Source of the DNA: Campylobacteraceae bacterium | GTDB lineage: Bacteria > Campylobacterota > Campylobacteria > Campylobacterales > Sulfurovaceae | Direction of reading: 5' to 3' | Length of the DNA stretch: 8,245 nucleotides | Assembly (NCBI GenBank): GCA_027083075.1 | Contig: JALWQQ010000046.1 | Coordinates: forward strand, 1 to 8,245 | Shown: piece after piece, positions 1 through 6,186 of the stretch | Layout of the letters: each line of letters starts with the position of its first letter | Numbering within the stretch: the first letter of the stretch is position 1 | The notes under the pieces: model-generated | The model's input: the letters and a program-made list of their open reading frames with translations, nothing else | Told to the model about the DNA's origin: nothing | Database searches by the model: none | Translations under genes and position numbers: made by a program

Positions 1-85
1 CTTCCGCATAAGGTTTCAGCGCCTCGGCGATGCGCATCACATTTTCTCTACTCTCCAGTACACACGGTCCCGCTATCAGTATCAT
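1..85 (-). CDS. kdsA: 3-deoxy-8-phosphooctulonate synthase KdsA, N-terminal fragment (runs off left edge)
   Basis: Only the first 28 codons are inside the window. They begin MILIAGPCVLES, the hallmark N-terminus of KdsA, which condenses phosphoenolpyruvate with arabinose 5-phosphate to make KDO 8-phosphate for the lipopolysaccharide inner core in the cytoplasm. The ATG at 85-83 has a GGAG ribosome binding site (91-94) five bases upstream. The gene lies 33 bp downstream of the permease gene on the same strand with no promoter or terminator visible between them, so the two are probably co-transcribed. The same permease-kdsA order is remembered from Campylobacter jejuni. DAHP synthase-like aldolases share a related fold, but the opening motif favours KdsA. 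The rest of the gene cannot be judged. Confidence 0.85.
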   Translation of the reverse strand, partial: MILIAGPCVLESRENVMRIAEALKPYAE

Positions 86-118
86 CTTAACTCCATAGTT
101 TTGAAAAATCGATCGTGA

Positions 119-1024
119 TCAATCCTGTTTCTCTTTGACCAAGGCTACGATCAAGCCCGAAGCGATAATGGCTATTATACCCAAACCGGTTTGCATATCG
201 GGCAGCGGGTCGCCCAGCGCCGTACCGATAAGCACACCAAAAAGGATATTGGTATAGCTGATCGTACCGACAATGCCCGCCTTGGTCAGTTCGTACGCTT
301 TGGTCATCAGCAGTTGCGAAACCGTCGCGCTTACGCCTACCATCACGATAAAGAGCCATTGCATCCCCTGCGGCATCACAAAGGGCGCAACGATCCAATC
401 CCACACCTCACTCGCCTCAACATAGCTACCAAGTATCATCATCAGAAGCGGTCCTATCGTTCCGACTGCCATAAAACTCATGACGATCGCACGCGTATCG
501 TAATGCTTGCGTAGTTCGCGGATAGAGGTGTAGGCAAGTGCCGCGCCGATGCCCGAAAAGATACCCAACAGATCGTATTTGTCAAAGCCCCCCGCTTCGG
601 GCTTGGCGATCAAGACAATGCCGACAAAACCGAGAACCAACGCCACAATCGCGCTTGGATGAAGCTTTTCGCGCAAAAAGAGCCATGCAAAAAAGGCGAC
701 GAAAAGCGGCGAGGTCTTGTTGTAGGTGATCGCCTCACCCAGCGGGATCTTGCCCATGATATAGAAGTAGGCAAGCAGCGCCAAAAAGCCCATCGCCCCG
801 CGAAAAAAGAGCAGCAACGGCTTGCCGCCCTTTTGGCGAAGTGGTAGTTTCCATATCGAAAACGCGATGATCGCCACACCGAAAACATTGCGAAAAAAGG
901 TCACCTCAAGCGCGGGAAGCTGCTGTGTCAACACCTTGGCAAAACCGCCCATTACCGCAAAAGTAAGCGACGCCAAGAGCATCAGCACGATGCCGCGGTC
1001 GAGATTTCGTATCGTCTCTTTCAC
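119..1024 (-). CDS. DMT superfamily permease with two EamA domains
   Basis: This 301-residue hydrophobic protein has the layout of the drug/metabolite transporter superfamily: two EamA repeats at about residues 11-141 and 152-297, giving around ten membrane helices in the inner membrane. Family-typical stretches include FFRNVFG (43-49), FRGAMGF (74-80) and IPLGEAITYNKTSPLFVA (93-110). These resemble the branch that includes S-adenosylmethionine and riboflavin uptake carriers, but the substrate cannot be read from sequence. The start is GTG at 1024-1022, supported by a GGAGAG ribosome binding site (1033-1038) eight bases upstream; the next in-frame ATG, residue 15, lies inside the first helix. 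The gene probably leads an operon with kdsA, and its promoter region carries a perfect inverted repeat. Family call is firm, function open. Confidence 0.88.
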   Translation of the reverse strand: MKETIRNLDRGIVLMLLASLTFAVMGGFAKVLTQQLPALEVTFFRNVFGVAIIAFSIWKLPLRQKGGKPLLLFFRGAMGFLALLAYFYIMGKIPLGEAITYNKTSPLFVAFFAWLFLREKLHPSAIVALVLGFVGIVLIAKPEAGGFDKYDLLGIFSGIGAALAYTSIRELRKHYDTRAIVMSFMAVGTIGPLLMMILGSYVEASEVWDWIVAPFVMPQGMQWLFIVMVGVSATVSQLLMTKAYELTKAGIVGTISYTNILFGVLIGTALGDPLPDMQTGLGIIAIIASGLIVALVKEKQD

Positions 1025-1035
1025 CTGAGCGACTC

Positions 1036-1054
1036 TCCGTCAAAAAGTGACGGA
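1036..1054. repeat. Perfect 7-bp inverted repeat, possible operator in a divergent promoter region
   Basis: TCCGTCA (1036-1042) and TGACGGA (1048-1054) are exact reverse complements separated by five bases. The dyad lies just downstream of the leftward extended -10 (1055-1063), across the expected transcription start, and over the -35 zone of the rightward promoter (-10 at 1073-1078). Its inner arm overlaps the ribosome binding site of the permease gene. Because the leftward transcript should start inside the repeat, a DNA operator for a dimeric regulator fits better than an RNA hairpin. No regulator is identified. Confidence 0.45.
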
Positions 1055-1063
1055 AGTATAGCA
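1055..1063 (-). promoter_or_regulatory. Extended -10 promoter for the permease-kdsA unit
   Basis: Read leftward, TGC (1063-1061) directly precedes TATACT (1060-1055), a good extended -10. Transcription would start near 1048, leaving a leader of roughly 24 nt that contains the GGAGAG ribosome binding site. No -35 consensus is obvious, as usual for Campylobacterota sigma-70 promoters. Confidence 0.55.
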
Positions 1064-1072
1064 AAGCTTGGT

Positions 1073-1078
1073 TACAAT
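1073..1078 (+). promoter_or_regulatory. -10 element (TACAAT) of the small gene
   Basis: TACAAT ends seven bases before the ATG at 1085. A start site at the normal distance would fall on or within a base or two of that ATG, so the mRNA would be leaderless. No ribosome binding site is present between this element and the ATG, which agrees. Confidence 0.45.
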
Positions 1079-1084
1079 CGCCCT

Positions 1085-1366
1085 ATGCAATCGTTTTATA
1101 GAAAACTCTCACGACTTCCGAATGGAACTTATAATGTGCTATGGAGAGAGAAACGCTACCTTTTGCACAAAACAACGCTTCTTCAAGGCAGAGTAATCAA
1201 GCTCTTTGCACGCTCTTTGTCCGATGATGATATCGTCAGCGCAAATATCTATCCTCACATCAAAGAGGGGCTGCTCAAACCGTGCGAAATGAGCGCAACC
1301 AAAGTGATCGATTTTGTTGAATCGCTCAGCGTTCTCGAATCACCCGAAGGTCGCCGTAAAGTATGA
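1085..1366 (+). CDS. Conserved-looking small protein of unknown function
   Basis: I do not recognise a named domain in this 93-residue protein. It is soluble by appearance, with no signal peptide or membrane helix. The N-terminal half alternates polar and hydrophobic residues around NGTYNVLW (13-20) and RVIKLFARSL (36-45), suggesting beta strands. A PHIKEGLLKPCEM stretch (57-69) contains the only cysteine, and a short helix-like end follows. The ATG at 1085 is the first usable start, as no ATG, GTG or TTG precedes it in frame back to the permease start. No Shine-Dalgarno sequence is visible, so translation may be leaderless. It diverges from the permease gene, and its last 41 bp overlap the end of the convergent DUF3108-type gene. 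The length, clean promoter position and sensible composition favour a real gene over chance. Confidence 0.7.
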   Translation: MQSFYRKLSRLPNGTYNVLWREKRYLLHKTTLLQGRVIKLFARSLSDDDIVSANIYPHIKEGLLKPCEMSATKVIDFVESLSVLESPEGRRKV

Positions 1367-2048
1367 CATCTTTGATCGTAGCGCGTTGTACATACCCCTC
1401 TTTACCGATCGCTAAAACGATGTTGTTGCGTTTTTTCTTGAGGTTTTTACTTACGATATCGGCGACCAGATACCCCATGATCTCCCCCTTTGCACGACAG
1501 GCACGAGATACTTTGTCGTTAGTAAGCTTATGCATATGCACGACGCCTCGCTGCTTCTCTAAGCCGACAGCCTTGATGTAGAGATCCTTATGAGGATAGC
1601 TAAGCCATACGCCTGTATTGAAGTAGAGTGTTAATAAGTCGTCACTTGCATAAAAATCGAGCGTGCTTTTTTCATCAATGGTTAGCTTGTCGCCCTGCCA
1701 CTTTCGATAGTGCTTATAGACCTTATGTTGCTTAGTAGCAATGGTGTATTCGACCAATCTCTTGCGTTTTTTCTCATGCGTGAGGGTAGAAAAAAAGGTA
1801 GAGATAAAACGTCCCTTTTTGTAGTAACCCTTCGAGACATAGTGTGCGCTATAGTTACCGAAGAGCTTACGTATGAGCGTTGTGGTACTAAGGTCGGTCT
1901 CTATGGTGTAGCGATCCTTCTCGATCGTGATCGTATTTTTGATATGTCCGATCGTACCCAAAATGCCAAACTTTACTTTATAATCCACATGTACCACTTC
2001 GGCAAAGAGCATAAGCTGCAAAGCCATCCATAAAAAAACGATACGCAT
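1326..2048 (-). CDS. Exported DUF3108-like protein
   Basis: The 240-residue product begins with a short signal peptide, MRIVFLWMALQLMLFA, with likely cleavage after A16, so it should act in the periplasm or at the outer membrane. The mature part is strongly basic and shows features I associate with DUF3108 proteins of Campylobacterota: VDYKVKFGILGTIG (21-34), a DDLLTLYFN segment (136-144) and a closing KDVILYGDLR (226-235). The biochemical role of this family is not established. The frame is open to 2123, but the ATG at 2048 is chosen because AAGGAG (2054-2059) lies five bases upstream and the signal peptide begins there. The gene diverges from the mscS-der unit across a 59-bp region with back-to-back promoters and ends in a 41-bp tail-to-tail overlap with the small gene. 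Confidence 0.78.
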   Translation of the reverse strand: MRIVFLWMALQLMLFAEVVHVDYKVKFGILGTIGHIKNTITIEKDRYTIETDLSTTTLIRKLFGNYSAHYVSKGYYKKGRFISTFFSTLTHEKKRKRLVEYTIATKQHKVYKHYRKWQGDKLTIDEKSTLDFYASDDLLTLYFNTGVWLSYPHKDLYIKAVGLEKQRGVVHMHKLTNDKVSRACRAKGEIMGYLVADIVSKNLKKKRNNIVLAIGKEGYVQRATIKDVILYGDLRVIRER

Positions 2049-2065
2049 CGGCACTCCTTTGGGAA

Positions 2066-2076
2066 ATTGTACTATA
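2066..2076 (-). promoter_or_regulatory. Leftward -10 candidates for the DUF3108-like gene
   Basis: On the leftward strand TATAGT (2076-2071) and TACAAT (2071-2066) are adjacent -10-like hexamers. The first would give a leader of about 16 nt and the second about 11 nt, starting at the AAGGAG ribosome binding site. The TATAGT candidate overlaps the rightward TATAAT, so both directions may be served by one opened region. Which hexamer is used cannot be decided by eye. Confidence 0.4.
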
Positions 2077-2078
2077 AT
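2073..2078 (+). promoter_or_regulatory. -10 element (TATAAT) of the mscS-der unit
   Basis: A consensus TATAAT sits 29 bases upstream of the GTG at 2108. Transcription would start near 2085, giving a leader of about 23 nt that contains GAAGGA (2095-2100). No convincing -35 is visible. Confidence 0.6.
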
Positions 2079-2091
2079 TCTTCCAAAGAAT
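2077..2091. repeat. Short 6-bp inverted repeat at the mscS transcription start
   Basis: ATTCTT (2077-2082) and AAGAAT (2086-2091) are exact reverse complements around a 3-bp centre, overlapping the end of the rightward -10 and the predicted start site. It could be a small operator, but A/T-rich dyads of this size are common by chance. Confidence 0.25.
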
Positions 2092-2107
2092 CGTGAAGGA
2101 ATCGTAC

Positions 2108-3316
2108 GTGGCAAAACTTGCAAGCGATCTCAATGCTACGGTCAACGTGATCGACGGTATCGACTTCGATCTCGATCTCAAGATACAGACCCTGCTTGCA
2201 CCGATCTATGAACGTTACCCCTTTCTTTCCGATACGCTTTTGGGTATCCCCGTAGCCAATCTCATCGCAGCGATCGTTACCCTGCTTCTCTTTTTGCTTC
2301 TGCGTCGTCTCTTTACGCGCATCATTATCACCTTTTTGCAACGCGCTGCCAAGCAGACGCAAAGCTACTACGACGATCGCATTATCTCCGCACTCAAAAA
2401 ACCGCTCTCTTTTGCTATCGTGATCATCGGCTTACATCTCTTTTTCGCCTTGATCTTTTACGAAACACCTTTTGTTAACAAGGTGCTCAACTCACTCATT
2501 CTTTTCGATATCTTCTGGATCGTTATCGCCGTTATCGGTGCACTTAAAGAGCTGCTATTTAAAACGATGGCGCACTTCAATCCCGACCTCGCCGTAGAGT
2601 TGGGCTCCTTCTTGCTCAAACTCTTCAAGGGGATCGTCGGCGCTGTCGGTTTTGCCGCCATTTTACAAGTCTGGGGCATCGACGTGACCGCACTGCTCGC
2701 CTCACTGGGACTCGGCGGCTTGGCGTTTGCACTGGCGGCAAAAGATACCGCCGCCAACCTCTTCGGCTCTTTCGCACTGCTTGCCGACAAGACGGTGCGC
2801 ATCGGCGAATGGATCAAGATAGGCGATGTCGAAGGGATCGTCGAGGAGATCGGGATGCGAACGACCAAAATACGCAGTTTCGAGAAGTCGATCGTCACCG
2901 TGCCTAACTCCATCGTCGCCAATACCCCCGTCGAGAACTTCTCAAGACGCGGGGTGCGGCGCATCAAACTACATATCGGCATCACCTACGATACACCGGC
3001 TGCGGCGCTTCGGGAGATTGTCGCCAAGATCGAAGCGATGCTACGTGCACACGAAGATATCGCCCAGAAAGAGTCGTTGATGGTACGCTTCGACAACTTT
3101 GGTGACAGTGCGCTCGAGATTTTTATCTACACCTTTGCAAAAACGGCAAACTGGGAGCGTTATCTGAAAATCCGCGAGGACGTACTGCTGCGGATCATGG
3201 AGATCGTCGAAGCGGAGGGTAGCACCTTTGCCTTCCCGTCGCAGTCGCTCTATATCGAAAAGATGCCGCAACTTAGCACAATACCACCCACAAAAGAGTC
3301 CCCATGTCCGAACTGA
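2108..3316 (+). CDS. MscS-family small-conductance mechanosensitive channel
   Basis: This 402-residue inner-membrane protein should open under membrane tension and release solutes during osmotic downshift. Four hydrophobic helices (about 46-66, 98-118, 128-150, 170-190) precede the pore helix, in which ASLGLGGLAFALAAKDTAAN (198-217) shows the small Gly/Ala residues that line MscS pores. The beta domain follows (about 222-285, with GEWIKIGDVEGIVEEIG at 233-249 and VPNS at 265-268), then the alpha/beta C-domain ending FAFPSQSLYIE (374-384). Five helices and about 400 residues put it nearer the longer YnaI/YbdG-like members than the 286-residue, three-helix MscS. The GTG at 2108 is preferred over the in-frame GTG at 2093 because GAAGGA (2095-2100) lies seven bases before it. 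The end overlaps the der start by 13 bp, indicating co-transcription and probably coupled translation. Confidence 0.9.
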   Translation: MAKLASDLNATVNVIDGIDFDLDLKIQTLLAPIYERYPFLSDTLLGIPVANLIAAIVTLLLFLLLRRLFTRIIITFLQRAAKQTQSYYDDRIISALKKPLSFAIVIIGLHLFFALIFYETPFVNKVLNSLILFDIFWIVIAVIGALKELLFKTMAHFNPDLAVELGSFLLKLFKGIVGAVGFAAILQVWGIDVTALLASLGLGGLAFALAAKDTAANLFGSFALLADKTVRIGEWIKIGDVEGIVEEIGMRTTKIRSFEKSIVTVPNSIVANTPVENFSRRGVRRIKLHIGITYDTPAAALREIVAKIEAMLRAHEDIAQKESLMVRFDNFGDSALEIFIYTFAKTANWERYLKIREDVLLRIMEIVEAEGSTFAFPSQSLYIEKMPQLSTIPPTKESPCPN

Positions 3317-4701
3317 AAAAAGTCGCCATCCTCGGTCGCCCCAATGTCGGCAAAAGCTCACTCTATAACCGTTTGGCGCGTCAACGTGACGCCATCGTCT
3401 CCGACGTAAGCGGTACGACGCGCGATGTCAAAAAACGTATCGTCACCATCAGTGAAAACAGAGAGTTTATGCTGCTTGATACAGGCGGTATCGACTACTC
3501 CGATATGCTGTTTGAAAAGGTCGCCGCCTTTTCGCTCAGGGCTGCCGAAGAGGCGGACATCGTTCTCTATATGGTTGACGGCAAACAGCTGCCCGACGAA
3601 AGCGACAAGAAGCTCTTCTATCGCCTTCAGAAACTCGGCAAACCGATCGCGCTACTGGTCAACAAGATCGATAACGACAAAGAGTACGAAACGCGCTTTT
3701 TCGACTTTTACGAATTTGGCGCGGAAGCGATCTTCCCGCTTTCGGTGAGTCACAATCGCTACTTCAACGACTTCTACGCATGGTTGGAGAAACATATCCC
3801 GCCCAAGGAGGAGAAGCCCGCGTTGGTGCTCGAAGAGGATGATTTTGTCGATCCGTTCGCCGAAGAGGCGCCGATAACGACGGCGGAGGAAGAACGGACG
3901 ATCAAAGTCGCCATTATCGGGCGAGTCAATACCGGCAAAAGCTCACTGCTCAATGCTTTGGTGGGCGAAGAGCGTAGTGTCGTCAGCGAAAAGGACGGCA
4001 CCACCATCGATCCGATCGACGAAACGATAGAGCACGAAGGCTTCGAGATCACCTTTGTCGATACGGCGGGCATACGACGCAGAGGCAAGATCGAAGGGAT
4101 CGAAAAGTACGCCCTGATGCGTACCGAAGCGATGCTTGAGCGTGCCGATATCGCGCTGCTTGTCATCGATGCCGCCGAGGGGATCACGGAGCTGGACGAG
4201 CGCATCGCAGGGCTCATCGACAAGTACAAACTCGGTGCGCTCATCGTTGCCAACAAGTGGGATATCCGCGGCGAAAAGAGCTATGAAGAGACGGTCGAAG
4301 CGATCAGGGACAGCTTCAAATTTCTGCACTACGCGCCGCTGATCACCGTCTCGGCAAAGAGCGGCATGCGCGTACACAAGATCTTAGATCACATCGTCGC
4401 GATCTACCGTCGCTACACACAGCGCATCCCCACCTCGACACTCAACGAGGTTGTCCAAGCGGCCATCCGACGCCACCATGTCCCCTCGCACCACGGTGCG
4501 GTGGTCAAGATCAAATTCGCTACGCAGTACGCCACCAAACCGCCGCGCATCGCACTGGTAGTCAACCGACCCGAGTTTTTGCACTTCAGCTACAAGCGCT
4601 ACCTTGCCAACTTCATACGCGAACAGTTCGACTTTGAAGGCGTACCGCTACAGATCGTCGCACGCAAACGCGGAGAGAGAGAAGAAGAGAGCGAAACGTA
4701 A
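3304..4701 (+). CDS. der: Ribosome biogenesis GTPase Der (EngA)
   Basis: Der is a tandem-domain GTPase needed for maturation of the 50S ribosomal subunit, acting in the cytoplasm. The 465-residue length is normal. Domain 1 carries the P-loop GRPNVGKS (11-18), GTTRD (37-41), DTGG (59-62) and NKID (120-123). An acidic linker follows (about 166-198). Domain 2 carries GRVNTGKS (206-213), GTTIDPIDE (232-240), DTAG (253-256), NKWD (317-320) and SAK (350-352). The KH-like RNA-binding domain spans about 375-457. The second switch reads GTTID instead of the widespread GTTRD, which I associate with Campylobacterota. The ATG at 3304 overlaps the channel gene by 13 bp with only a weak GAG-type ribosome binding site, so it may depend on upstream translation. 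The C-terminus ends in a short charged tail. Confidence 0.97.
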   Translation: MSELKKVAILGRPNVGKSSLYNRLARQRDAIVSDVSGTTRDVKKRIVTISENREFMLLDTGGIDYSDMLFEKVAAFSLRAAEEADIVLYMVDGKQLPDESDKKLFYRLQKLGKPIALLVNKIDNDKEYETRFFDFYEFGAEAIFPLSVSHNRYFNDFYAWLEKHIPPKEEKPALVLEEDDFVDPFAEEAPITTAEEERTIKVAIIGRVNTGKSSLLNALVGEERSVVSEKDGTTIDPIDETIEHEGFEITFVDTAGIRRRGKIEGIEKYALMRTEAMLERADIALLVIDAAEGITELDERIAGLIDKYKLGALIVANKWDIRGEKSYEETVEAIRDSFKFLHYAPLITVSAKSGMRVHKILDHIVAIYRRYTQRIPTSTLNEVVQAAIRRHHVPSHHGAVVKIKFATQYATKPPRIALVVNRPEFLHFSYKRYLANFIREQFDFEGVPLQIVARKRGEREEESET

Positions 4702-4755
4702 AAATACTTGCGTGTTCTGTCTTCCGATACAGGCATATGAACATTATTGCCACTT

Positions 4756-4764
4756 TGCTATAAT
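4756..4764 (+). promoter_or_regulatory. Extended -10 promoter of trpS
   Basis: TGC (4756-4758) immediately precedes a consensus TATAAT (4759-4764) inside the 91-bp der-trpS gap. A start near 4771 gives a leader of about 22 nt holding the AGGA ribosome binding site (4783-4786). No intrinsic terminator for der is visible in the gap, so some read-through from der is possible. Confidence 0.65.
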
Positions 4765-4792
4765 TACACAAACTATTACATCAGGATCGTTT

Positions 4793-5758
4793 ATGCGCGT
4801 ACTTACAGGCATTCAAGCCTCGGGAAAACTGCATCTTGGTAACTATTTCGGTGCGATGAAACCGATGGTCAAGCTCCAAGAGGAGCATGAGCTCTTTACC
4901 TTTATCGCCAACTATCACTCTTTGACAAGTTCTACCGATGCCGAGACCCTGCGCCGCTACACCCTCGATGCGGCGATCGACTATCTTGCCGTCGGTATCG
5001 ATCCGAACAAAACGCTCTTTTGGGTACAAAGCCATGTACCCGAGGTAACGGAGCTCTACTGGATACTCTCGAAATTTACGCCGATGGGACTCTTGGAGCG
5101 CGCGCATAGCTACAAAGACAAGGTCGCCAAAGGGATCGCGCCTTCACATGCGCTCTTTAGCTATCCCGTTTTGATGGCGGCGGATATTTTGCTTTTCGAC
5201 ATCGAAAAGGTGCCTGTCGGCAAGGATCAAAAGCAACATCTCGAGATCACGCGCGACATCGCCGTGAAGTTCAACAACGAATATGGCGAACTCTTTGTCT
5301 TGCCCGAAGCGATCATCGACGAGGAGGTGGCGACGATCCCGGGTATCGACGGTGCGAAGATGAGCAAAAGCTACGGTAATGCGATCGATCTCTTTATGGA
5401 GAGTGAAAAGGCGCTGCAAAAACGCTGCAATAAAATCGTTACCGACTCCACCCCATTGGGGGAGCCGCTCGATTGGCGCAAGTGTAATGTCTATGCGATC
5501 GCCGCGCTCTTTTTGGACGACGAAGGCAAAAAAGCGTTGCAAGCGCGTTACGAAAGCGGTCAAGAGGGCTACGGTCACTTTAAAAAATATCTCAAAGAGC
5601 TGATCTGGGAAGAGCTCGCCGAGGCGCGCGAAAAACGCGCCTACTATCTGGCGCATCCCGAAGAGGTTGAAGAGATACTTCGTGAAGGGGCGCGCAAGGC
5701 ACAAGCCATCGCACGCGACAAGCTTGTCAAGGTCAAAGAGGCAGTCGGGTTACTCTAA
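4793..5758 (+). CDS. trpS: Tryptophanyl-tRNA synthetase
   Basis: TrpRS charges tRNA-Trp with tryptophan using ATP. The 321-residue protein has the class I signatures: the HIGH-equivalent HLGN within SGKLHLGNYFGA (10-21), AADILLF (129-135) near the tryptophan pocket, PVGKDQKQHLE (141-151) and KMSKS (189-193). Length is typical for bacterial TrpRS. The frame is open upstream to 4604, but that part overlaps der and encodes nothing family-like. The ATG at 4793 has AGGA six bases upstream and begins the protein directly before the catalytic fold. It has its own extended -10 promoter. The TAA at 5756-5758 overlaps the stop of the convergent gene by 4 bp. In C. jejuni, as I recall, aroK sits between der and trpS; here it does not. 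Confidence 0.97.
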   Translation: MRVLTGIQASGKLHLGNYFGAMKPMVKLQEEHELFTFIANYHSLTSSTDAETLRRYTLDAAIDYLAVGIDPNKTLFWVQSHVPEVTELYWILSKFTPMGLLERAHSYKDKVAKGIAPSHALFSYPVLMAADILLFDIEKVPVGKDQKQHLEITRDIAVKFNNEYGELFVLPEAIIDEEVATIPGIDGAKMSKSYGNAIDLFMESEKALQKRCNKIVTDSTPLGEPLDWRKCNVYAIAALFLDDEGKKALQARYESGQEGYGHFKKYLKELIWEELAEAREKRAYYLAHPEEVEEILREGARKAQAIARDKLVKVKEAVGLL

Positions 5759-6171
5759 CGCGCACCCTCAACAATCGCTTCAATCTCCATAGCAGGATCC
5801 TCTTCCTCTTCGCTACTATCTTTTTGTTTGCCGTCCGCACCGTCGACGATATCATTGAGTGCATTGACAATATCGTCGTTTCTCGCCTCTTCGGCAATCA
5901 CTTTTTGTGTATTGGCGGTATCGTCCACCTTCTCTTGTGCGGGATCTATCTCGACGCTCTTATCGTTTCCGTACGCTTCAAGCGATTTAAGATAGTCTTC
6001 AGTCTTGTTCTCTTTTTTTGCAACTCGATTTGTCGAAGAAAACTTAACTATATCGGGTACTTCGGTCGCAACCTCGAAGTCTATCATATTGTAACGTACG
6101 GTTAAACCCACGATCAGTCCGATCAAAATAAACACCATCATAACCGCAAAGGACTCGATTGCTCTTTTCAT
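5755..6171 (-). CDS. Single-pass membrane protein with acidic tail, unknown function
   Basis: I do not recognise a family for this 138-residue protein. It starts with a positively charged MKR, followed by one strong membrane helix at about residues 8-26. A hydrophilic region of about 110 residues follows, rich in Asp, Glu, Asn and Lys, with a short Asp/Asn-rich helix-like stretch (about 95-112) and a very acidic SSEEEEDPAMEIEAI end. Charge distribution suggests an inner-membrane anchor with the tail in the periplasm, though an uncleaved signal anchor cannot be told from a signal peptide with certainty. The ATG at 6171 has a GAGGT ribosome binding site six bases upstream. It lies only 15 bp after the second rhodanese-like gene on the same strand, so it is probably the third gene of that unit and may serve the exported sulfurtransferases. 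It meets trpS tail to tail with a 4-bp overlap. Confidence 0.72.
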   Translation of the reverse strand: MKRAIESFAVMMVFILIGLIVGLTVRYNMIDFEVATEVPDIVKFSSTNRVAKKENKTEDYLKSLEAYGNDKSVEIDPAQEKVDDTANTQKVIAEEARNDDIVNALNDIVDGADGKQKDSSEEEEDPAMEIEAIVEGAR

Positions 6172-6186
6172 GATAGCACCTCGCTT

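Noticed and set aside
2093..2107. Upstream GTG start of the MscS-family gene
   Set aside because: The GAAGGA ribosome binding site starts at 2095, within this extension, and is correctly spaced for the GTG at 2108.
2049..2123. 25-codon upstream extension of the DUF3108-like gene
   Set aside because: It would bury the signal peptide and the AAGGAG ribosome binding site inside the gene and overlap the divergent gene's start.
2458..2985. 175-codon open frame antisense to the MscS-family gene
   Set aside because: Ser/Thr/Pro-rich low-information translation opposite a well-supported channel gene; a shadow frame.
3774..4377. Two antisense open frames opposite der (160 and 144 codons)
   Set aside because: Both lie under conserved GTPase domain coding sequence and show no ribosome binding site or protein-like composition.
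4604..4792. 63-codon N-terminal extension of trpS
   Set aside because: It overlaps der, is not family-like, and the promoter and ribosome binding site lie downstream of it, directly before 4793.
4702..4792. Terminator or trp-type attenuator between der and trpS
   Set aside because: Only a 4-bp CTGT/ACAG pairing is visible, with no U-run and no leader peptide with Trp codons.
5144..5704. 186-codon open frame antisense to trpS
   Set aside because: It lies entirely within trpS, has no family-like motifs, and mirrors the codon bias of the real gene.
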